DNA of 64,000 nucleotides from Pseudomonadota bacterium (GTDB lineage Bacteria; Pseudomonadota; Alphaproteobacteria; Rhizobiales; Pleomorphomonadaceae), in contig JAEZHI010000034.1 in assembly GCA_023436885.1 (NCBI GenBank), forward strand, positions 124,001-188,000. The letters are read 5' to 3'. This document shows positions 54,190 to 60,842 of this stretch, piece by piece. The notes beneath the pieces were generated by a model. The model was not told where the DNA came from, did no database searches, and worked only from the letters and a program-made list of their open reading frames with translations. Numbering within the stretch: position 1 is the stretch's first letter; each line of letters begins with the position of its first letter. The translations under genes were made by a program, and so were the position numbers.

Positions 54190-55668
54190 ATGAGCGTCAC
54201 TGAGCCGGCATCCGAGCCTGTCAATCACCTCAAGACAACAGCGGAAACAATAGCCAGCAATTATCGCGGCGCTTCCGTAGCCCCCTCGTTGGTGAGTGGG
54301 CTGGCGGCGGCGTTCGAATGGGCATGTTTGTCCATCGTCGGCGTTGGCCTTCTGTCGCTGTTTTCGGGCTCCTTGTCCGGGATTATTACAGCGATCCCTA
54401 TAGGCACGGCCTTCCTGACGCTGCTCCTCTCACAGATACTCGGTGCGAACGATCTATCTCTGCTGCGTCGTCACACGCAGCGTTTCGCCAAACTTCTGAT
54501 CGCTTGGTCTAGCGTCTTCGGTATTGTCTCGGTGCTGATCGTGCTCGGAGACGGGGCTCCAGACGTGGCGCGCCTTTGGTTCCCGGTTTGGTATGTGGCT
54601 GGGGTCGTGGCCTTGGGCCTCTCGTCAGCGGCCACCGCGCTTGTAACGCGTCGCCTGACCCGCGCCGGCCGGCTGCAAAGGCGAGCCGTCATCCTTGGTG
54701 GCGGCACGATGGCGGAATCCTTGATCACCGCCCTGGAAGAAACTGGCGGCAACGAGCTGGCCATTCTAGGGATTTTTGACGACCGCAACGACGACCGCAG
54801 TCCGGAGAACCAGCTGGGCTTTCCGAAGCTTGGCAACACATCCGACCTGGTCGACTTCGCCCGCTCGACGGCGATCGATCTTGTCATTGTTGCGCTGCCC
54901 CCGACGGCCGAGGTCCGCATCCTCCAGCTTCTGAAGAAGCTCTGGGTGCTGCCGGTCGATATTCGGCTATCGGCGCACTCGAGCAAGCTGCGTCTCCGCC
55001 CACGCTCCTACTCCTATATCGGCCGCGTGCCGTTCCTTGACCTGTTCGACCGTCCGATTACCGGCTGGTCGCAGGTGTCGAAGCGTGTGTTCGATGTCAC
55101 CATCGCCAGCCTTGCTATCGTCGCGCTTTCACCGGTGATGCTTGGCACGGCGATCGTGGTCAGGATAACCTCCAAGGGCCCGATCCTGTTCCGCCAGCCA
55201 CGCTACGGCTTCAACAACGAAGTGATCTCGGTGATGAAGTTCCGTTCGATGTACGCCGATCAGACCGACATCAAGGCGGAAAAGGTAGTGACAAAAGGCG
55301 ACCCGCGCGTCACGCCGGTCGGTCGCTTCATCCGCAAGACATCGATCGACGAGCTGCCACAGCTGTTCAACGTTCTGAAGGGCGACCTCTCACTGGTCGG
55401 CCCCCGCCCGCACGCCGTCAACGCGCATACCGCGCACAAACTTTGGGAAGAAGTGGTAGACGGCTACTTTGCCCGCCACAAGGTCAAGCCAGGCGTCACG
55501 GGTTGGGCCCAGATCAACGGCTGGCGCGGCGAAGTCGACACCCCCGACAAGATCCAGGCGCGCGTCGAACATGACCTCTACTATATCGAGAACTGGTCGG
55601 TGCTGTTCGACCTCTACATTCTCATGCTGACGCCCATCCGCATCCTCAACCAGGAAAACGCCTACTGA
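54190..55668 (+). CDS. Undecaprenyl-phosphate glucose/galactose phosphotransferase (WcaJ type)
   Basis: The 492-residue enzyme starts polysaccharide assembly by placing a sugar-phosphate on undecaprenyl phosphate. It has about four N-terminal membrane helices, a CoA-binding-like Rossmann part (RRAVILGGGTMAESLITAL, IDLVIVALPP), then a fifth helix and the catalytic PHPT domain. That domain shows KRVFDVTIASLAIVALSPVML, FRQPRYGFNNEVISVMKFRSMY, RKTSIDELPQLFNVLKGDLSLVGPRPH and KPGVTGWAQINGWRGE. The sugar is not certain. Its last seven bases overlap the end of the convergent DUF1667 gene. Confidence 0.92.
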   Translation: MSVTEPASEPVNHLKTTAETIASNYRGASVAPSLVSGLAAAFEWACLSIVGVGLLSLFSGSLSGIITAIPIGTAFLTLLLSQILGANDLSLLRRHTQRFAKLLIAWSSVFGIVSVLIVLGDGAPDVARLWFPVWYVAGVVALGLSSAATALVTRRLTRAGRLQRRAVILGGGTMAESLITALEETGGNELAILGIFDDRNDDRSPENQLGFPKLGNTSDLVDFARSTAIDLVIVALPPTAEVRILQLLKKLWVLPVDIRLSAHSSKLRLRPRSYSYIGRVPFLDLFDRPITGWSQVSKRVFDVTIASLAIVALSPVMLGTAIVVRITSKGPILFRQPRYGFNNEVISVMKFRSMYADQTDIKAEKVVTKGDPRVTPVGRFIRKTSIDELPQLFNVLKGDLSLVGPRPHAVNAHTAHKLWEEVVDGYFARHKVKPGVTGWAQINGWRGEVDTPDKIQARVEHDLYYIENWSVLFDLYILMLTPIRILNQENAY

Positions 55669-56036
55669 ACGGAAGCCACGTCGCGAGCGGCACGGAAGTC
55701 GACGCCAAGCCCCAAGGCATCGGCCACGATGATCGTGCCCTCCGCGACCGGCGCGGCGATGGACACGCCACGCAGCAGGTGGAGACAGTCGAAGATCTTC
55801 TCCTTCGGCACCGGCGTCGCCGAGACAACGGGCAGGAGCGCCAGACTGCCGCCCGACACCCGGACCGTCGTGGTCACCATCCGCTTCGGAGAGACCACCT
55901 CCTCAGCCGCATAGGCGAGCCCCTTGTTGCAGGTAAAGCCGGCCATATCCGCGACGACACCACCTTCGACGATGACCTCGCCGCCGCATCCGATCGGGCA
56001 GCCGATGCACTGGATGGCATGAACCACGCGCGCCAT
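55662..56036 (-). CDS. DUF1667 protein, third gene of glycerol-3-phosphate-like operon
   Basis: The 124-residue protein has the DUF1667 pattern with cysteines near the start (AIQCIGCPIGCGGEV) and a fourth in GFTCNKGLAYA, suggesting a metal or iron-sulfur site. The family follows two FAD oxidoreductases in glycerol-3-phosphate operons of many bacteria, and its role is unknown. ATG 56036 shares one base with the stop of the upstream gene (TGATG), a clear coupling. A GTG at 56039 is also in frame. Confidence 0.85.
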   Translation of the reverse strand: MARVVHAIQCIGCPIGCGGEVIVEGGVVADMAGFTCNKGLAYAAEEVVSPKRMVTTTVRVSGGSLALLPVVSATPVPKEKIFDCLHLLRGVSIAAPVAEGTIIVADALGLGVDFRAARDVASVQ

Positions 56037-57340
56037 CACGCTTCCTCCTCGATCACTTCGTCCGCCTCGATCTTTTCCGGCGCAGGGACAACGCGGAACT
56101 CCAGCGTTCTGGCGTCGCCGATCTTGCGGACGGGAATGTCGGCGACAATCATCTCGCTCGGCTTGACCACGCGAAGCTTGCGCTCGAAGGCGAGCTGACT
56201 ATCGGCCCAGAATTGCAGCAGCGAGGCGCCCATGGGCTTGGCGGCGCGGAAATAGAAGCGAACACTCATCTTCCCTGGCTCGAAGTCGGAAAGGCGCTGC
56301 GGCACGACGGTCCGAATCCCCTCCCCCGCCACGACCGGACGCTCGCCGGTAGACGAAGCCATCTGGCCAAGCGCATATCGAGCCGCCGAGCGGCCGGCAA
56401 TCGCCGCCTCCTCCGAGACCCAGTCAACGAGGTCGTGGACATGCAGCACGTTGCCGGCGGCGAAAAAGCCCGGGATCGACGTCTGACGGAACTGATCGAC
56501 ACGGGCGCCGCTTGTGATTGGATCAAGGGCTACGCCGGCCGCACGACCGAGTTCATTTTCGGGTATGAGGCCGACGGAGAGCAGCACGCAGTCGCAGGCG
56601 ACATCGAAGGCCGTGCCCTCGATGACCTCAAGCTTGTCGTTCACCTGCGAAACGGTGATGCCGGTGACACGATCTTTGCCATGGATCGCCGTCACCGAAT
56701 GGCCGAGGTAAAGCGGAATACCAAAGTCTTCGAGGCACTGGACGATGTTGCGCGTCAGGCCGTTGGAATACGGCATGATCTCGAAGACGGCCTTCACCTT
56801 GGCGCCCTCGAAGGTCATGCGCCGGGCCATGATGAGCCCGATGTCGCCCGAGCCGACGATCGCCACTTCCTTGCCCGGCAGGTAGCCCTCCATGTTGACC
56901 ATGCGCTGGGCGGCACCGGCAGTGAACACGCCAGCCGGACGGCTGCCCGGCGTACGAATGGCGCCGCGCGTTCTCTCCCGGCAACCCATGGCGTAGACCG
57001 CCGACTTCGCCCTGACGACCGTCAGCCCCGCATGTGGACTGACCGAGGTGATGACACCACCGGGCTCAGCGGCCAGCACCGTCGTGTCCAGCCAGACGTC
57101 GATGTCCGTCGCCTTGACCATGTCGATATAGCGATGGGCATAGCCCGGCCCAGTCAGCTCTTCCTCGAAGCGACGCAGGCCGAAACCGTTGTGAATGCAC
57201 TGCTGAAGAATGCCGCCGAGTTCACGATCGCGTTCGAGGATGAGCACGCGTTCCGCACCGGCCTCGCGCGCGGCGAGTGCCGCCGCCATGCCCGCCGGTC
57301 CGCCGCCGATGGTTACCACGTCGTAGAAAAACTCACGCAT
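56036..57340 (-). CDS. FAD/NAD(P)-dependent oxidoreductase, second gene of glp-like operon
   Basis: The 434-residue flavoprotein has a first dinucleotide motif VVTIGGGPAGMAAALAAREAGAERVLILERD and a central NAD motif KEVAIVGSGDIGLIMARRMTFEGA. A cysteine follows ELGGILQQCIHNGFG. Such pyridine-nucleotide oxidoreductases pair with a GlpA-like dehydrogenase and a DUF1667 protein, probably passing electrons between the flavins and NAD or a quinone. ATG 57340 overlaps the preceding gene by eight bases. The exact acceptor is unknown. Confidence 0.85.
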   Translation of the reverse strand: MREFFYDVVTIGGGPAGMAAALAAREAGAERVLILERDRELGGILQQCIHNGFGLRRFEEELTGPGYAHRYIDMVKATDIDVWLDTTVLAAEPGGVITSVSPHAGLTVVRAKSAVYAMGCRERTRGAIRTPGSRPAGVFTAGAAQRMVNMEGYLPGKEVAIVGSGDIGLIMARRMTFEGAKVKAVFEIMPYSNGLTRNIVQCLEDFGIPLYLGHSVTAIHGKDRVTGITVSQVNDKLEVIEGTAFDVACDCVLLSVGLIPENELGRAAGVALDPITSGARVDQFRQTSIPGFFAAGNVLHVHDLVDWVSEEAAIAGRSAARYALGQMASSTGERPVVAGEGIRTVVPQRLSDFEPGKMSVRFYFRAAKPMGASLLQFWADSQLAFERKLRVVKPSEMIVADIPVRKIGDARTLEFRVVPAPEKIEADEVIEEEA

Positions 57341-58826
57341 CGACGCTCTCCCCCGCTTCGAGATCGGCACGCGAGAGGAACAACCACGAGCCGGCCGAAT
57401 CCTTTCGAACCGCCGTCACCGGGATGCCGAGCTCCCTCGCGAGAATTGCGGTGACGCGCGGTCCGCAGAAACCGCCCTGACAGCGGCCAGCTCCCGCCCT
57501 CACCCGACGCTTGACACCGTCGACCGTGCGGGCGCCGCAGGGAGACTGGATAGCCGCGACGATCTCCGCCTCGGTGATGGTTTCACAGCGGCAGATGACT
57601 CGACCAAATAGAGGATCGCTGGCGATAAGACGCGCCTGGGCTTCGCGATCCAACTCGTGAAAGCGAGGCTTTGCAGGGTTGACCGGCACGAAGCTCGCCT
57701 TGGTACGAAGCTTCAGCCCGGCCTCGCGCAAAATATCGACCATCACTTCGCCGATAGCCGGCGCCGACGTCAGGCCAGGCGACTGGATACCAGCCGCATG
57801 GACCAGACCGCGAGCGACCGGCGACGGGCCGATGACGAAGTCCTTGCCAGCAGCAGCGCGCAATCCGGCAAACTCGGTGATCGCCGTACCCAAAGGCAAA
57901 GCAGGGACGATGCGGCGCGCACCGGCGATGATCCCCGCAAGACCGCCTGCCGTCGTTTCCTTGTCATCGGGGTCGTCGATGTCGACGGCATCCGGGCCGA
58001 TGAACACATTGCCGTGCACGGTCGGCGACACCAGGATGCCTTTCGACACCTTATCGGGCGTCGGAAACAGGACGGTGTTGACCAGTTGGCCAACGCTGCG
58101 GTCGAACAGGATGTATTCGCCCCGGCGTGGCTTGATCGTGAAGCTGTCATCGCCGGCCAGGCGGGCAACATCGCCGGAATGCAGACCGGCGGCGTTGACC
58201 ACGAAGCGGGACGCGATGCGGCCACGCGTCGTTTGCACGGCAGCGATCTGCTTCCCGGCGAGCTCAAGACCGGTCACCGCGCATTCGGTGATGATGTGAA
58301 CGCCATTGCGGATGGCGTTCTCGGCAAAGCCGACGGTCGCAAGAAAGGGACAGACGATCGCCCCACTGGGTGCCCAAAGCGCGCCGGCGACCTCCGGCGA
58401 AATATTGGGCTCGTGAGAAACAAGCCGATCGCGACGCCAGATCTCAAGGCCAGGTACGCCATTGGCGATGCCGCGCTGGCGGAGATCGGCCACTGTTTCC
58501 ATCTGCGCGGCGTCTTTGGCAACGACCAGAGCGCCCGTCGCCTTGCGCGAGATACCGAGCCCCTCGGCGAGGTCGGCATAGAGCTGAGCTCCTCGTACAT
58601 TGAGACGCGCTTTCCATGTCCCGGGTTCGGCATCAAAGCCGGCGTGCAAGATGCCGCTGTTGGCTTTCGACGTTCCGGTGGCGACATCGGGCGAGCTTTC
58701 GATCAACACTACTGACAGCTCGAAGCGCGACAACTCGCGGGCAATGGCACACCCCACAACACCGCCGCCGATGACGACGACATCGGCTCTTTCCGGAAGA
58801 GGCAACGCTCCGAAACTGCCCGTCAT
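57333..58826 (-). CDS. glpA: FAD-dependent glycerol-3-phosphate dehydrogenase-like protein with BFD domain
   Basis: The 497-residue protein has the DAO fold (DVVVIGGGVVGCAIARELSRFELSVVLIE, GTSKANSGILHAGFD, VNAAGLHSGDVARLAG) and a C-terminal BFD-type [2Fe-2S] domain with four cysteines (VICRCETITEAEI and GAGRCQGGFCGPR). That combination is GlpA-like, so glycerol-3-phosphate oxidation is the likely role; the symbol is by similarity, and other 2-hydroxy acids are possible. GGAGGAG lies four bases before ATG 58826. It heads a three-gene operon. GlpR-like boxes lie upstream, and no GlpC-type membrane subunit is present. Confidence 0.75.
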   Translation of the reverse strand: MTGSFGALPLPERADVVVIGGGVVGCAIARELSRFELSVVLIESSPDVATGTSKANSGILHAGFDAEPGTWKARLNVRGAQLYADLAEGLGISRKATGALVVAKDAAQMETVADLRQRGIANGVPGLEIWRRDRLVSHEPNISPEVAGALWAPSGAIVCPFLATVGFAENAIRNGVHIITECAVTGLELAGKQIAAVQTTRGRIASRFVVNAAGLHSGDVARLAGDDSFTIKPRRGEYILFDRSVGQLVNTVLFPTPDKVSKGILVSPTVHGNVFIGPDAVDIDDPDDKETTAGGLAGIIAGARRIVPALPLGTAITEFAGLRAAAGKDFVIGPSPVARGLVHAAGIQSPGLTSAPAIGEVMVDILREAGLKLRTKASFVPVNPAKPRFHELDREAQARLIASDPLFGRVICRCETITEAEIVAAIQSPCGARTVDGVKRRVRAGAGRCQGGFCGPRVTAILARELGIPVTAVRKDSAGSWLFLSRADLEAGESVDA

Positions 58827-58864
58827 GCACTCCTCCCATCGGCCGTGTCGCATATAAAACAAAG

Positions 58865-58911
58865 TTCGATTGATCTTCGTTTAGGTTCGATTTCACTTTC
58901 GTATCATTTCG
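58865..58911. promoter_or_regulatory. Five helically phased TTCG boxes, candidate GlpR/DeoR operator
   Basis: TTCG begins at 58865, 58876, 58886, 58898 (as TTTCG) and 58908 (as TTTCG), so spacings are about 11, 10, 12 and 10 bases, near one DNA turn each. Two copies read GTTCGAT, matching the GTTCGWT half-site of the E. coli GlpR operator. The array lies 38-85 bases upstream of the glpA-like start, where a DeoR-family repressor would act. Confidence 0.6.
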
Positions 58912-58964
58912 AGGGTGAGTTTCGGATTGGTACGAACGCCTATACGCGTACCCTAACCAAACAA

Positions 58965-59000
58965 AAACAGCGCCGCTTCCCTCGGGAAACGGCGCTGTTT
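58965..59000 (-). terminator. Strong terminator after ptsG
   Basis: AAACAGCGCCG (58965-58975) pairs with CGGCGCTGTTT (58990-59000), and TTCCC/GGGAA continues the stem inside. On the minus strand TTGTTT follows. It lies about 50 bases past the PTS permease stop and separates it from the glpA-like operon promoter. Confidence 0.85.
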
Positions 59001-59050
59001 CGTATTCTTGCAGGAAGCGTCGCCGATCGAAGATCGGCGACCGCGGAGCA

Positions 59051-60823
59051 TCAGGCAGACAGAGCCTGTGCTACTTCAGAGGCGTCATCACCAACGATCA
59101 GGTGATAGTTGGCGGAACCAAGCGTGGCGACAGCCCGCACACCGGCCTTCTTGACCAGCGACTGATCGAACCGCTTGGGATCGGCCACCTCGATGCGAAC
59201 CCGAGTACCCGACACGGCCTCGACCGAGACGATGTTGGCGCGTCCGCCCAGAGCGTCGATCATCTGATCGGCCTTGAGGCGAGCGGCGGCCGACGGCGCA
59301 CCGGCAGGAAGCTTGGCAGCAACCGGAGCCGCGACGGCGGCGGGAGCAGCGACACCAGCCGGCTGCGACCGGAGGTACTCCTCCATGTCGGTCTTCATAT
59401 TCTCGGACTGGGTACCGAAGATGACCTGCAGACCCTGGCCGACGACCATGACGCCGGCAGCGCCCATTTCCTTGAACTTCGGCTGATCGACCTTGGCGAT
59501 GTCGGCGACGCCAACGCGCAGGCGGGTGATGCAGGCATCGAGGTTGGTGATGTTCTGAGCACCCCCAAAGGCAGTGACCAGCTTGCGGGCGGTGGCAAAG
59601 CGATCGCTGCCGTCGAGCGCCTCATCTGCCGTCTCGCCGGTAGCCACACCATCGTCTTCACGGCCGGGCGTCTTGAAGTTGAACTTCAGGATGGCGAACC
59701 GGAACACGCCGTAATAGATCGCGGCATAGATCGGCCCGAGGATCAGCGTCATCCACCAGTTATGGGCGTTCGAACCGAACACGTTGAACAGCAGGAAGTC
59801 GATGCCACCCTGCGAGAAGGTGAAGCCCATATGAATGTCGAGCGTGTTGGCCACGAACTGCGTGGTGGCGGCGAGCACGGCATGCACGGCGTAGAGGGCC
59901 GGAGCAACGAACAGGAACGAGAACTCGATCGGCTCGGTGATACCAGTCAGGAACGAGGTCAGAGCGGCCGAGATCATCATGCCCATGACCTTGACGCGGT
60001 TTTCCGGCTTGGCGCTGTGGGCAATGGCAATGGCGGCAGCCGGCAGGCCCCACATCTTGAACAGGAAGGCGCCCGACAGGATGCCGGCCGTGTGATCGCC
60101 CGCGAAGAAGCGGTTGATGTCACCATGAACGACCTTGCCGGCGGCGTCGGTGTAGGAACCGATCTCGAAGAAGAACGGCACGTTCCAGATGTGATGCAGG
60201 CCGAACGGGATCAGCAGACGCTCGACGAAGCCGTAAACAGTCGCGGCAAGGCGCGGATCATTTTCAGCGGCCCAGTGCGAGAAGATGTCGATGCCGGACT
60301 GCACGGGCTGCCAGACAAAGGACAGCACCACGCCGGCGACGATCGCGGCGAGACCGGTGACGATCGGCACGAAGCGCTTACCGGCGAAGAAGCCGAGATA
60401 GGACGGCAACTGGATCCGGAAATAGCGGTTGAACAGCGAGGCCGCGATGGCGCCGATGATGATGCCGCCGAATACGCCGGTATCAATGGTCGGCACTGTC
60501 TTGCCGGCCAGAACCGGCACGTGCAGGAACACAGCCATGACGCTGAGGGTCGCAGTCATGACATAGTAGCCGACGACGGCCGCGATGGCGGCAACGCCGT
60601 CATTCTTGGCAAGGCCAAGGGCAACACCAACGGCAAAGATGATCGGCAGGTTGCCGAAGATGGCGTCGCCACCCTTCGCCATAACCTGCGAGACGATGTC
60701 TGGCAGGAAGGAGAAGTTGGACGCGCCGATGCCGAGCAGAAGGCCGGCGACCGGCAGCACGGCCACAGGCAGCATCAGCGCCTTGCCGATCTGCTGTAGC
60801 ACTCCGAATGCGGATTTGAACAT
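59051..60823 (-). CDS. ptsG: PTS glucose-type EIICB permease with extra EIIB-like domain
   Basis: The 590-residue protein is a glucose-family permease. EIIC (about 1-395) has about ten helices with GLHHIWNVPFFFEIGSY and LTGITEPIEFSFLFVAPALYAVHAVL. EIIB (about 405-485) has the phosphorylated Cys431 in NITNLDACITRLRV. A Pro/Ala linker (about 488-512) leads to a second EIIB-like domain (about 515-590) with NIVSVEAVSGTRVR, where Val/Ser replace the Cys, so this copy cannot be phosphorylated there. Glucose is the likely substrate, with N-acetylglucosamine as alternative. It lies 19 bases after the EIIA-HPr-EI gene. Confidence 0.9.
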   Translation of the reverse strand: MFKSAFGVLQQIGKALMLPVAVLPVAGLLLGIGASNFSFLPDIVSQVMAKGGDAIFGNLPIIFAVGVALGLAKNDGVAAIAAVVGYYVMTATLSVMAVFLHVPVLAGKTVPTIDTGVFGGIIIGAIAASLFNRYFRIQLPSYLGFFAGKRFVPIVTGLAAIVAGVVLSFVWQPVQSGIDIFSHWAAENDPRLAATVYGFVERLLIPFGLHHIWNVPFFFEIGSYTDAAGKVVHGDINRFFAGDHTAGILSGAFLFKMWGLPAAAIAIAHSAKPENRVKVMGMMISAALTSFLTGITEPIEFSFLFVAPALYAVHAVLAATTQFVANTLDIHMGFTFSQGGIDFLLFNVFGSNAHNWWMTLILGPIYAAIYYGVFRFAILKFNFKTPGREDDGVATGETADEALDGSDRFATARKLVTAFGGAQNITNLDACITRLRVGVADIAKVDQPKFKEMGAAGVMVVGQGLQVIFGTQSENMKTDMEEYLRSQPAGVAAPAAVAAPVAAKLPAGAPSAAARLKADQMIDALGGRANIVSVEAVSGTRVRIEVADPKRFDQSLVKKAGVRAVATLGSANYHLIVGDDASEVAQALSA

Positions 60824-60842
60824 GGTTGGTTACCTCTGAGAC

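Noticed and set aside
59102..60799. 565-codon open frame on the plus strand opposite ptsG
   Set aside because: It is a high-G+C shadow of the permease gene, rich in Arg, His, Asp and Gly with no recognisable fold, while the minus strand encodes a clear PTS permease.
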